DNA of 64,000 nt, taken from contig JAFDXF010000065.1 in assembly GCA_018268055.1 (NCBI GenBank), forward strand, positions 53,878 to 117,877, given 5' to 3'. Origin of the DNA: Bacteroidota bacterium. GTDB lineage: Bacteria; Bacteroidota; Bacteroidia; Chitinophagales; Chitinophagaceae. The position numbers were made by a program, and so were the translations under genes. The notes under the pieces were generated by a model. It saw nothing but the letters and a program-made list of their open reading frames with translations. It had not been told where the DNA came from and did not search any database. How positions within the stretch are numbered: the first letter of the stretch is position 1; every line of letters starts with the position of its first letter. This document shows positions 36,114 through 44,270 of the stretch, piece by piece.

Positions 36114-36827
36114 ATGATTATAATGAACGTAAAAAACAAAAAGGTACGTTTAGCCGGAATTGGCATAAAAAGGCTGATAACAATATTGAGTATTGTTTCT
36201 TTGGTTTCTACTTCTCCTCTATTTGCCCAAAAAAAATTGGTGGAAGCGACCATCACTTATGATATTGCAATCAACTCTAATGATTCTAAGCCCAATGCTG
36301 CCGACCTATTAGATGGCGCCACAAACGTTATTTATCTTAAAGGTTATTTTAGCCGCTCAGAGATGAAAAGTTCTCTTGGCACACAGGCCACTATTATAGA
36401 TGGAAAATCGGGAGAAGTTACCATGCTCAAAGATTATGGTGAACAGCGCTATATGATTAAACTTACACCAAAGGAATGGGCTGAGAGCAATAAAAAATAT
36501 GATAGTGTTTCATTCTCTTATACCAATGAATACAAAACCTTATATGGTTATAAATGCCAAAAAGTGATTGGGAAAATAAATGACAGCACCACTTTTACTG
36601 TTTATTTTACGCCTGAGTTAATTCCCATCAATAAAGATTTTGAATTTATGAATCGTAGTTTGCCCGGTTTAGCCATGCAATATGAATCCATCAAAAAAGG
36701 AAAAATAGTTACTTATACAGTATCCGATATTAATTTCAAACCTGTACCACTATCTAAATTTGACCTGCCAAAAGCCGGCTACAGAGTAATGACTTATGAA
36801 GAAAGTAAAATGGGAATCGGAAATTAA
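36114..36827 (+). CDS. Secreted GLPGLI/DUF4412-like protein
   Basis: 237 residues with a signal peptide ending SPLFAQ. The mature part begins with a strand VEATITYDIAINSN and later has QRYMIKLTPKEWAE, YKTLYGYKCQKVIGK and FTVYFTPELIP, a pattern of outer-membrane/periplasmic beta-rich proteins in Bacteroidota resembling the DUF4412/GLPGLI group (conserved GYKC). The start may be the ATG at 36123. Its stop overlaps that of the convergent small gene by 4 bases. Function unknown. Confidence 0.68.
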   Translation: MIIMNVKNKKVRLAGIGIKRLITILSIVSLVSTSPLFAQKKLVEATITYDIAINSNDSKPNAADLLDGATNVIYLKGYFSRSEMKSSLGTQATIIDGKSGEVTMLKDYGEQRYMIKLTPKEWAESNKKYDSVSFSYTNEYKTLYGYKCQKVIGKINDSTTFTVYFTPELIPINKDFEFMNRSLPGLAMQYESIKKGKIVTYTVSDINFKPVPLSKFDLPKAGYRVMTYEESKMGIGN

Positions 36828-37189
36828 TGACTTTGGAACTGCCTGTTTCCTAATTCAATTTTCAACTTATCAAAAATGATGTTCTTTTTAATCGGAACGA
36901 TAAACGTTGTATTTCCTTTTTGAACCTCAATTGTAGTATTCAGGCGGATTATCTTTTTCTCAGATTCTAAATTAATCACTTCATTACCTCTGAAATTATA
37001 TCCTGATTTTAAAGTAAAAACGCCCGGTTTTAAAGCCTTTCTTTCAGAAAGTAATGACTTTCCTGGCACAGTGCTTGATTTAGCTAATTTGCCTTCACCC
37101 AAGGTCGCAAAAGCACCTGCAGCTGTAGTCAAAACGAAAACAGCAACCGTAGTAATCTTTTTTGCAATATTTTTTCTTGAATGAAACAT
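36824..37189 (-). CDS. Small exported protein of unknown function
   Basis: 121 residues from the ATG at 37189 (MFHSRKNIAKKI), with a likely signal/anchor helix (KITTVAVFVLTTAAGAFA). The mature part is short, basic and beta-rich; no family recognised. A perfect -7 box 6 bases upstream of this ATG argues against the longer open frame to 37237. Stop overlaps the preceding convergent gene. Confidence 0.6.
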   Translation of the reverse strand: MFHSRKNIAKKITTVAVFVLTTAAGAFATLGEGKLAKSSTVPGKSLLSERKALKPGVFTLKSGYNFRGNEVINLESEKKIIRLNTTIEVQKGNTTFIVPIKKNIIFDKLKIELGNRQFQSH

Positions 37190-37195
37190 ACGATA

Positions 37196-37203
37196 CAAAA
37201 GTA
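37196..37203 (-). promoter_or_regulatory. -7 box (TACTTTTG) for the small exported protein
   Basis: Exact TAnnTTTG on the minus strand with six bases to the ATG at 37189, again implying a near-leaderless transcript. Confidence 0.55.
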
Positions 37204-37439
37204 AATATAAAAAATAAGATAAAAAAATGTTGCCCAAATAAACTTTAATAAACTATTAACGCATGAAACTTCCTTTTGTTACACTTTATACAAACAATTT
37301 TCTCAAGTTTTTTAACATTTGTGGAAAATGAATAAATACGGAATACCGCATTTTTGTCATAACTTGTAATTGTTATTCATTTTCGGCCAAAAACTGACGA
37401 TTTTTTGAGCAAATTATCTAATTTTTAAATCCGGAGCAG

Positions 37440-38858
37440 ATGAAAGAGAACCACCATCAGGAAGACAGATTTGAAATAGCTGAGCTACTCACTAAATTTG
37501 AAAACCTCAAAAATGGTCTTCAAAATTCATTTTTAGAAGAAGATGCTTTTGAAACCATCATTGAATATTTTCAGGAAAAAGAAGACTTGACTCAGGCTAT
37601 GGAAGCAACCGAATTAGGCAGTCAACAATACCCCTACTCTTCAGCTCTTTTAGTCAAAAAAGCAGATTTACTTTTGGTAAGTCGTCAGTATATTGAGGCG
37701 TTGACTACATTAGAGCAAGCCTCTATGTTGGACAATGCAGACATCAATATTTACATACTCAAAACCGATGCTTTGCTGGCTTTAGACCAACCGGAAAAAG
37801 CCGCTGCACTTCTAGAAGAATCACTTGCTCTTTTTAATGGTGAAGAAAAAATGGAATTATTATTCGAGCTGGCTGATGTGTATGATGATTATGAGGATTT
37901 TGATAAAGTCTTTGATTGCCTCAAAACAATATTGGAAGAAGATCCCAATAATGAGGAAGCCTTGTATAAAATCTGTTTCTGGACCGACTTCACTGGAAGA
38001 AACGAAGAAAGTATTCGATTACACCATCAGATTATTGAAGAATATCCCTACAATGAGTTGGCTTGGTTTAATCTTGCGTCAGCATATCAAGGTTTAAAAT
38101 TATATGAAAAAGCAATTGATGCTTACCAATATGCCATTACTATTGATGAAAAATTTGACTACGCATATCGTAATATAGGTGATGCATACATCCGCTTACG
38201 CCAATACAAAGAAGCATTAGAAGTTCTGATAAAAGTTACTGAGCTTTCAAAACCCGAGCCGGTTATTCTTGAAGCCATCGGGCATTGCTATGATAAAATG
38301 AAAAACTATGCACAGGCACGTTTTTATTACAGAAAGGCAACACACCTGAACAAAGATGATGGAAAATTATTCTTTAAAATAGCCTCCACATATTTCAACG
38401 AGGGTCAATGGGAAAGTTGTGTCAAACAATTGGAACATGCATTGCATATCCAACGAAATCAGACGGAGTACATGCTACTGATGGGAGAATGTAAAATGAT
38501 GCAGGGCCTTGACCGAGATGCCATTCATTATTTTTCGGAAGTAGTACGGTTAAAACCTAAAAGTAGTACCGGATGGGAAGCATTGATTCGCTGCCTTTTC
38601 AACTATGGCTATTATGAGGAAGCATTAGAGCAGGTAGATGCAGCATATCCTCTGTCCGGATTCAAGCCTATATTCAGTTATTATAAAGCAGCTATTTTAC
38701 TTGCTTTAGGAAAATCAAAAGAAGGATTACTTCAATTGGAAGAAGCTATTTTTAATGCGCCAAAGCTTCTTAAAAAGTTTGTAGCACTCAATCCCGCTAT
38801 ACTTCAAAACAGCCAAGTAGTTGATTGTATTGCTAAGCAAAAAAGAATTAAACGCTAA
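37440..38858 (+). CDS. Cytoplasmic TPR-repeat protein
   Basis: 472 residues made almost entirely of tetratricopeptide repeats (about twelve), for example AWFNLASAYQGLKLYEKAID and AYRNIGDAYIRLRQYKEALE. No signal peptide or membrane helix, unlike the secreted TPR protein near 9 kb. A scaffold role is likely; partners unknown. It is monocistronic, ending at a hairpin terminator. Confidence 0.85.
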   Translation: MKENHHQEDRFEIAELLTKFENLKNGLQNSFLEEDAFETIIEYFQEKEDLTQAMEATELGSQQYPYSSALLVKKADLLLVSRQYIEALTTLEQASMLDNADINIYILKTDALLALDQPEKAAALLEESLALFNGEEKMELLFELADVYDDYEDFDKVFDCLKTILEEDPNNEEALYKICFWTDFTGRNEESIRLHHQIIEEYPYNELAWFNLASAYQGLKLYEKAIDAYQYAITIDEKFDYAYRNIGDAYIRLRQYKEALEVLIKVTELSKPEPVILEAIGHCYDKMKNYAQARFYYRKATHLNKDDGKLFFKIASTYFNEGQWESCVKQLEHALHIQRNQTEYMLLMGECKMMQGLDRDAIHYFSEVVRLKPKSSTGWEALIRCLFNYGYYEEALEQVDAAYPLSGFKPIFSYYKAAILLALGKSKEGLLQLEEAIFNAPKLLKKFVALNPAILQNSQVVDCIAKQKRIKR

Positions 38859-38882
38859 ATCCGGTTCTGACATTCTTATTAC

Positions 38883-38907
38883 AATGCTCAATAATTCAAT
38901 GAGCATT
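38883..38907 (+). terminator. Terminator after the cytoplasmic TPR gene
   Basis: AATGCTCA and TGAGCATT form an 8-bp perfect stem around a 9-base loop, followed by CTTTCTTATTTTT. The T-rich tail contains the next gene's -7 box. Confidence 0.65.
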
Positions 38908-38913
38908 CTTTCT

Positions 38914-38921
38914 TATTTTTG
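38914..38921 (+). promoter_or_regulatory. -7 box (TATTTTTG) for the ComA-like gene
   Basis: Exact TAnnTTTG, 45 bases before the ATG at 38967, placed within the T tract of the preceding terminator. Confidence 0.5.
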
Positions 38922-38966
38922 CCGCTTTAGAAAATAATAATCATTTCAAACTCATCATTAACAATT

Positions 38967-39728
38967 ATGAATTTCAATTTAACACAAATACCGGATAGAA
39001 AGACAAAACCAAGACAGTCCGGCATTACAATGGTAATGGACAAAGGGTTAAGCGTAGAAGAAGCTAAAAATTTTATGAGCGTAGCATATCCGCATGTGGA
39101 CATTGTAAAATTGGGATTCGGCACGTCCTACATTACTCCCAATCTAAGAGAAAAACTTGAAGTCTATAAGTCATATAATGTGCCTGTGTATTTTGGTGGC
39201 ACTTTGTTCGAAGCATTTTTAATACGCAATCAATTTGAAGATTATATACAAGCCTGCAAAGATTACGGTATAGAGTATATGGAAGTAAGTGATGGCTCTA
39301 TCACCATTCCACACAATGAAAAATGCGGCTATATCGAAAAACTAACAAAATACGGAACTGTATTGAGTGAGGTAGGGAGTAAGGATGCTACACACATCAT
39401 TCCTCCATACAAGTGGATAGAACTGATGAAAGCCGAATTAGAAGCCGGATCTTCATACGTTATTGCAGAAGCAAGAGAGGCCGGCAACGTAGGTATTTAC
39501 AGAGGGAGCGGTGAAGTGAGAGAAGGATTGGTGCAAGAAATACTTACACAAATTCCCGGCGATAAAATAATTTGGGAAGCACCGCAAAAAGCACAACAAC
39601 TTTATTTTATAGGAATACTCGGATGTAATGTAAACTTAGGAAATATTTCTCCTTCTGAAATCATTGCGTTGGAAGCCATGCGTATCGGATTACGAGGAGA
39701 TACTTTTGATTTATATCTGAAAAAATAA
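38967..39728 (+). CDS. Phosphosulfolactate synthase-like protein (ComA family)
   Basis: 253-residue TIM-barrel of the ComA family. Recognisable pieces: SGITMVMDKGLSVEEAKNF, DIVKLGFGTSYI, PVYFGGTLFEAF, EVSDGSITIP, EAREAGNVGIY and the C-terminal LGNISPSEIIALEAMRIGLRGD. ComA adds sulfite to phosphoenolpyruvate to give phosphosulfolactate, the first step of coenzyme M synthesis in methanogens; in Bacteroidota, which do not make CoM, a role in sulfonolipid or other sulfonate precursor synthesis is plausible but unproven. It precedes aroE by 4 bases. Confidence 0.88.
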   Translation: MNFNLTQIPDRKTKPRQSGITMVMDKGLSVEEAKNFMSVAYPHVDIVKLGFGTSYITPNLREKLEVYKSYNVPVYFGGTLFEAFLIRNQFEDYIQACKDYGIEYMEVSDGSITIPHNEKCGYIEKLTKYGTVLSEVGSKDATHIIPPYKWIELMKAELEAGSSYVIAEAREAGNVGIYRGSGEVREGLVQEILTQIPGDKIIWEAPQKAQQLYFIGILGCNVNLGNISPSEIIALEAMRIGLRGDTFDLYLKK

Positions 39729-39732
39729 GTTG

Positions 39733-40512
39733 ATGATTGAAAAAAATCCACATATATCGCAAAGCGAATCCTTGCGTGTATTTGGATTAATTGGCTATCC
39801 GTTATCTCATTCATTTTCGCTAAAATATTTTACTGATAAATTTCATCAGGAAGGAATATTCAATTGCAAGTATGAACTGTTCCCCATTCATTCACTTGAT
39901 GATTTTAGATCATTATTACATTCTTTGCCATCGCTGGCAGGCTTAAATGTTACTATTCCATACAAGCAAGAAATTATTCACTATCTACATTCCACGGCAG
40001 GAATACCGCACGGACTTCGTGCCTGCAATTGTATCAAAATAGAAAACAAAAAATTAATAGGATATAATACCGATTGGATAGGTTTTGAAAAAAGCATCCT
40101 ACCCTTACTAAAGTCGCACCATAAGAAAGCCTTGGTATTAGGTACCGGTGGAGCATCGGAAGCAGTAGTATATGTTTTAAAAAAATTAGGAATTGAGTAC
40201 AGTTTAGTAAGCAGATCACCACGACAAGCATCTATACTCACTTACCACGAACTGACACCCAATAAAATAAAATCATTTCAACTTATTATCAACACCACTC
40301 CTTTGGGAATGTACCCTAATATTCATAATTGTCCGGATCTGCCTTATGAAACTTTGACAAGCGATTATCTCTTATATGATCTTATTTATAATCCGGAAAA
40401 AACTTTATTCTTAGAAAAAGGAGAACAGCAAGGGGCAACAATTAAAAATGGATATGAAATGTTGCAGCTACAGGCAGAAGAAAGTTGGCGAATTTGGAAT
40501 GCTGAAAAATAA
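39733..40512 (+). CDS. aroE: Shikimate dehydrogenase
   Basis: 259 residues. The substrate site motif YPLSHSFSLKYF, catalytic lysine in NVTIPYKQEI, GYNTDWIGF (catalytic Asp) and the nucleotide-binding VLGTGGASEAVVYVL are all present, with TPLGMYP and NGYEMLQLQAEESW at the C-terminal side. It reduces 3-dehydroshikimate with NADPH in aromatic amino acid synthesis. The ATG at 39733 is preferred over the TTG three bases earlier. Four bases after the ComA-like stop, so probably cotranscribed. Confidence 0.93.
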   Translation: MIEKNPHISQSESLRVFGLIGYPLSHSFSLKYFTDKFHQEGIFNCKYELFPIHSLDDFRSLLHSLPSLAGLNVTIPYKQEIIHYLHSTAGIPHGLRACNCIKIENKKLIGYNTDWIGFEKSILPLLKSHHKKALVLGTGGASEAVVYVLKKLGIEYSLVSRSPRQASILTYHELTPNKIKSFQLIINTTPLGMYPNIHNCPDLPYETLTSDYLLYDLIYNPEKTLFLEKGEQQGATIKNGYEMLQLQAEESWRIWNAEK

Positions 40513-40530
40513 ACCTGAACTTTTGTAGAA

Positions 40531-40562
40531 TAAAAAATCCCGGAAGATAAAATCAACCGGGA
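40531..40562 (-). terminator. Terminator after initiator tRNA (minus strand)
   Basis: Read on the minus strand, TCCCGG pairs with CCGGGA around a 13-base loop and is followed by TTTTTTA. It lies seven bases beyond the tRNA 3' end, and may also serve aroE in the opposite direction. Confidence 0.7.
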
Positions 40563-40568
40563 AATCTG

Positions 40569-40640
40569 TTGCGAAGGGAGGGATCGAACCTCCGACCTAC
40601 GGGTTATGAGCCCGTCGAGCTACCGCTGCTCTACTTCGCG
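40569..40640 (-). tRNA. Initiator tRNA-fMet (CAT)
   Basis: 72-nt cloverleaf on the minus strand. The anticodon loop CTCATAA gives CAT; the stem next to it has three consecutive G-C pairs (GGG/CCC); the first acceptor position is an unpaired C-A (5' CGCGAAG against CTTCGCA), and the D stem has A11-U24. These are the classic marks of bacterial initiator tRNA, so this is fMet rather than elongator Met or Ile2. CCA is not encoded. Confidence 0.93.
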
Positions 40641-40691
40641 ATTTGAGGTGCAAAGATAGGCATATTCGCGATTGCTACCAAACAAAACGAT

Positions 40692-41405
40692 TTAATCTCT
40701 AACTCTTTTTATGCTACTCGCTCCGCTTGTTTTAATTTTATTAACTACACCATTCCCTTTGAAATATACATCGCTTGCTCCGCTTGCAGATACGTTAAGC
40801 TCTTTATTGACAGTAACTCTTACATCACTGGCTCCGCTTAAACTGACCGAGCAATTATCTGTCACAAATTCATAATTTTTAAAATCACTGGCTCCACTTG
40901 ACTTTAGATTCAATTCATTTGCCGATCCACTCAATTTAATATCTGATGCGCCACTAAGTTCAACAGTTAATTTATTAGCCTCAATTTTCCCTTTCGCATC
41001 ACTGGCACCTGATAAGTGAATCTGTATATCCCCCACTTTTAGTAACCCGTTTATAAACACATCACTGTTTCCATTCACTTCCAAACTTTTTAAATCTGTA
41101 CAAGACACATAAGCCGTCAGCCTACTTTTAAACTTAGGCCATTTAGCATCTTTATTATTATACCAGATATGTAATATTCCATCCTTCACTTCTGTTACTA
41201 TATTTTTAATGTACTTTTCATCTGATGCGCTTACAACCACAGTTTGTTCATTTCCCTGAGAGATATGCACATCAAAGGCACTGTTTATATTAATGCCCTT
41301 AAATGTATTTACCATTCTCACTGTTGCATTTGCATCATAAACTAATTGCGCCTCGATGCTTTGAATCAATAATATGGCACTAATAAAAAATAAAAACCGC
41401 TTCAT
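40692..41405 (-). CDS. DUF2807 (GIN domain) secreted protein
   Basis: 237 residues from ATG 41405 with a signal peptide (MKRFLFFISAILLIQSIEAQ). The mature protein is a right-handed beta-helix-like fold with five SGAS-type turns (SGASD four times and SGASS once, plus VNGNSD), typical of the DUF2807 head-GIN family of putative surface adhesins. The regular spacing of about 20 residues between the turns marks the helix rungs. Location probably periplasm or cell surface. The longer frame to 41462 adds an unlikely N-terminus. Confidence 0.83.
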   Translation of the reverse strand: MKRFLFFISAILLIQSIEAQLVYDANATVRMVNTFKGININSAFDVHISQGNEQTVVVSASDEKYIKNIVTEVKDGILHIWYNNKDAKWPKFKSRLTAYVSCTDLKSLEVNGNSDVFINGLLKVGDIQIHLSGASDAKGKIEANKLTVELSGASDIKLSGSANELNLKSSGASDFKNYEFVTDNCSVSLSGASDVRVTVNKELNVSASGASDVYFKGNGVVNKIKTSGASSIKRVRD

Positions 41406-41520
41406 AACAATGGTTAATTGATTTAATAAAATGAAATTACATGACCATATTGTAACGAACAATCTAGCATAAAGTTACAGATAGTGGAATTTTTATCTAT
41501 CTTCGTTGTAGTTCTTACAA

Positions 41521-41556
41521 GGTATCATTGTACTAAAAAAGAAAAACATTGATACC
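41521..41556. repeat. 7-bp inverted repeat in the TPP leader
   Basis: GGTATCA and TGATACC are complementary arms 22 bases apart, directly after a near-consensus -7 box (TATCTTCG, 41498-41505), so the hairpin would sit near the 5' end of the riboswitch transcript. Significance unknown. Confidence 0.35.
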
Positions 41557-41567
41557 ATGTATATCAT

Positions 41568-41585
41568 GCCTGCTGTAATGCAGGC
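41568..41585. repeat. GC-rich hairpin upstream of the TPP aptamer
   Basis: GCCTGC-TGTAAT-GCAGGC forms a perfect 6-bp stem. GCCTGC recurs inside the aptamer at 41657-41662, so the 3' arm could pair with either copy. The block also resembles the palindromic element in the RHS gene near 62.35 kb. Confidence 0.45.
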
Positions 41586-41587
41586 AG

Positions 41588-41671
41588 GTTTCCGGGGTGT
41601 TTCTGAGCATTATGCCAGAATCTGAGATGATACCCGTAGAACCTGGTCAGGGTAATGCCTGCGAAGGGAGT
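41588..41671 (+). promoter_or_regulatory. TPP riboswitch (THI element)
   Basis: The conserved thi-box parts appear in order: CCGGGGTG (41592-41599), CTGAGA (41622-41627), ATACCCG with GAACCTG (to 41645), and GGTAATGCCTGCGAAGGGA (41651-41669). Thiamin pyrophosphate binding to this aptamer normally switches off downstream genes. A short hairpin GCCAC/GTGGC (41672-41686) follows directly and could be part of the expression platform. The next gene, 97 bases on, is a TonB-dependent receptor. The P1 stem looks weak, so exact ends are approximate. Confidence 0.95.
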
Positions 41672-41767
41672 GCCACCATCTGTGGCGTGCATCAAACCTT
41701 TCATCAGCATTTCCCTCTTATTTTTTAACAAAGACAACAAAAAAATGTCTTTATCAATTTTTAAAAA

Positions 41768-43930
41768 ATGAAGAGGATTGCCATTTTAATCGTAACTGTA
41801 TTTTATATCAATGCAGTATTGGGTCAAAACAACGAAGCAACGAAAGACAGCTTTTATCTACTCACACCTATTGAAGTAAAAGCAATAAGGGCAGGCGATT
41901 TAATGCCAATCAGTAAAACGAATCTTTCCAAAAAAGAAATCAGTAAAAACAATTTGGGACAAGATTTGCCTTTTGTGCTAAATCAAACAGTGGGCGTGGT
42001 AGCCAATTCAGATGCAGGAAATGGTATTGGCTATACAAACTTGCGCATCAGAGGTACGGATGCTACACGCATTAATGTAACACTCAACGGCATTCCGTTT
42101 AATGATGCAGAAAGTCAAGGAACTTTTTTTGTAGATATGCCGGATATTAGTTCTTCTGCCGGAAGTATTCAAATACAACGGGGCGTTGGCTCTTCTTCCA
42201 ATGGAGCCGGTGCATTTGGTGCAAGCATCAATATCAGCACAAATGAATTCAATAAAAATGCCTATACCGAATTAAACAATAGCATTGGTTCATTCAATAG
42301 CCACAAACATACGCTAAAAGCAAGCACCGGATTATTCGGCGATCATTTTGTAACAGATTTGCGTCTTTCTTCTATCAATAGCGATGGCTACATTGATAGA
42401 GCATTTAGCAAATTAAAATCGCTCTACTACTCTACTGCATACATCAACGCCAAAACTTCATTAAGATTCAATATTATTTCCGGAACAGAAAAAACATATC
42501 AGGCATGGAATGGTATATCCGAAGATGATATAAAAGCAGGAAGAAGAACGATCAATTATTCGGGTATGGAGAAACCCGGCACACCATACAGTAATGAAAT
42601 TGATAAATATCAGCAAAATCATTTTCAATTATTTTTTAATCAGAAATTGGGGAATAAATTTTTATTCAATACTGCTCTTTTCAAAACAGATGGCTGGGGA
42701 TATTATGAACAATATAAAGCTAATCAATCATATTCTAAATACGGCTTAGCAAATATGAATACCGCAAACGGTTTGGCTACTAAATCCGATATGATCAGAA
42801 GATTAGGACTGAAGAATGCACTTTATGGTTCCATTTTTTCGCTTCTTTATAAAAACAAAAACGCAGAATCAATTGCAGGTGGCGGCATCACTCGCTACAA
42901 TGGTAATCATCAAGGAAAAATTATTTGGGCAGAAAAAGGTATCACCGGTACAAATAAATGGTATGATTTAGATGCTTCTAAAACAGATTTTAATTTCTAT
43001 TTAAAAAATCAAACAAATATTATAACTCATTGGTACGCATATACTGATATTCAATACTGTTTTGTAAAATATGATATTGATGGCTTCCGATATAATCCTA
43101 AAATGCGCATCACCAATAATTATAATTTCTTCAACCCAAAAGCAGGAGTCACTTACCTGAATAAAAGCTGGAGCATGTATTTTTCTTTTAGTACAGCACA
43201 CAAAGAGCCTAATCGTGATGACTATGAAACTGGTACTAATGAACAACCACGTCCTGAAAAATTGTATGACTGGGAATTAGGCATCAAGAAAGATGCTAAG
43301 AATTATCATTGGTCGGCTACTCTTTATTATATGAAATACAAAGACCAATTGGTACTTACCGGTAAAATAAATGATGTAGGTGCATATACCAGAACAAATA
43401 TTCCAAACAGTTATCGAGCAGGTATAGAGTTGGAAGGGAATTATCAATTCAACACGAAACTGAATGTTACAGGCAATTTAGCCTTGAGCAGAAATAAAAT
43501 AAAAAATTTTACTGAGTATATTGACAACTATGATACAGGCGGCCAAATTGTAAAGCAATATTCATTACCCAACATTTCATTTTCACCATGCATAGTATCC
43601 AATGCTGCAATCAACTTTTCACCAATAAACAACTTTAATGCATCTTTGATTCATAAGTATGTCAGCAAGCAATATTTAGACAATACGCAAGATGAAAAGC
43701 AGGTGCTCCACGCCTACACCACACAAGATTTGCTACTCACTTATACACTAAAATATAAAACCCCGAAAGAGCTTGTTTTCAATTTGCGATTAAACAATAT
43801 TTTAAATACAAAATACGAATCCAACGGATATACCTCCAGCTATTTCTACAATAATAAAATCTCAGTAGATAATTATTACTTCCCGATGGCGGGCTTCAAT
43901 TTTATGTTTGGGGTGAATGTGGCGTTTTAG
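41768..43930 (+). CDS. TonB-dependent outer-membrane receptor under TPP control (probable thiamin uptake)
   Basis: 720 residues: signal peptide (MKRIAILIVTVFYINAVLGQ), plug domain with TNLRIRGTDATRINVTLNGI and DMPDISSSAGSIQIQRGVGS, and a 22-stranded-type barrel ending with the C-terminal phenylalanine needed for BAM insertion. No carboxypeptidase-like N-domain is present. Because a TPP riboswitch lies in its leader, the substrate is very likely thiamin or a precursor; TPP-regulated TonB receptors (OmpThi) are known in Bacteroidota. No thi biosynthesis or PnuT genes are adjacent. Confidence 0.9.
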   Translation: MKRIAILIVTVFYINAVLGQNNEATKDSFYLLTPIEVKAIRAGDLMPISKTNLSKKEISKNNLGQDLPFVLNQTVGVVANSDAGNGIGYTNLRIRGTDATRINVTLNGIPFNDAESQGTFFVDMPDISSSAGSIQIQRGVGSSSNGAGAFGASINISTNEFNKNAYTELNNSIGSFNSHKHTLKASTGLFGDHFVTDLRLSSINSDGYIDRAFSKLKSLYYSTAYINAKTSLRFNIISGTEKTYQAWNGISEDDIKAGRRTINYSGMEKPGTPYSNEIDKYQQNHFQLFFNQKLGNKFLFNTALFKTDGWGYYEQYKANQSYSKYGLANMNTANGLATKSDMIRRLGLKNALYGSIFSLLYKNKNAESIAGGGITRYNGNHQGKIIWAEKGITGTNKWYDLDASKTDFNFYLKNQTNIITHWYAYTDIQYCFVKYDIDGFRYNPKMRITNNYNFFNPKAGVTYLNKSWSMYFSFSTAHKEPNRDDYETGTNEQPRPEKLYDWELGIKKDAKNYHWSATLYYMKYKDQLVLTGKINDVGAYTRTNIPNSYRAGIELEGNYQFNTKLNVTGNLALSRNKIKNFTEYIDNYDTGGQIVKQYSLPNISFSPCIVSNAAINFSPINNFNASLIHKYVSKQYLDNTQDEKQVLHAYTTQDLLLTYTLKYKTPKELVFNLRLNNILNTKYESNGYTSSYFYNNKISVDNYYFPMAGFNFMFGVNVAF

Positions 43931-43947
43931 AGAATTAGTATTACATA

Positions 43948-44262
43948 CTACCTCGTTGCACCAAACTTATCTTGCCATGCCGTTATTCCACCAATGACAT
44001 TTTTGGTGTTTTTAAAACCCATTGTATCTAAAAACATGCAGGCCATCATACTTCTGTTGCCACTGCGGCAGTGCACGATTATTTCTTCATCTTTCAAATC
44101 TTCCAATTCATCAACCTGCATCGTTTGTATTTTTCCTAAAGGAACTAATTTTCCGCCAATATTAAACTCGGCATATTCTTGAGGCTCACGGCAATCAATC
44201 AAGTTTAATTTTTCGCCTTTATCTAATCTTGCTTTTAATTCTTCTACTGTAATTGTTTGCAT
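43948..44262 (-). CDS. Rhodanese-domain protein
   Basis: 104 residues forming one rhodanese domain. The active-site loop is HCRSGNRS with the persulfide cysteine, and the family start LKARLDKGEKLNLIDCREP is clear. Small cytoplasmic sulfurtransferases of this type hand sulfur to thiamin, molybdopterin or tRNA thiolation pathways; adjacency to the TPP-regulated receptor is convergent only, so no link is claimed. Eight bases separate it from the PASTA gene upstream. Confidence 0.9.
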   Translation of the reverse strand: MQTITVEELKARLDKGEKLNLIDCREPQEYAEFNIGGKLVPLGKIQTMQVDELEDLKDEEIIVHCRSGNRSMMACMFLDTMGFKNTKNVIGGITAWQDKFGATR

Positions 44263-44270
44263 AATAAAAA

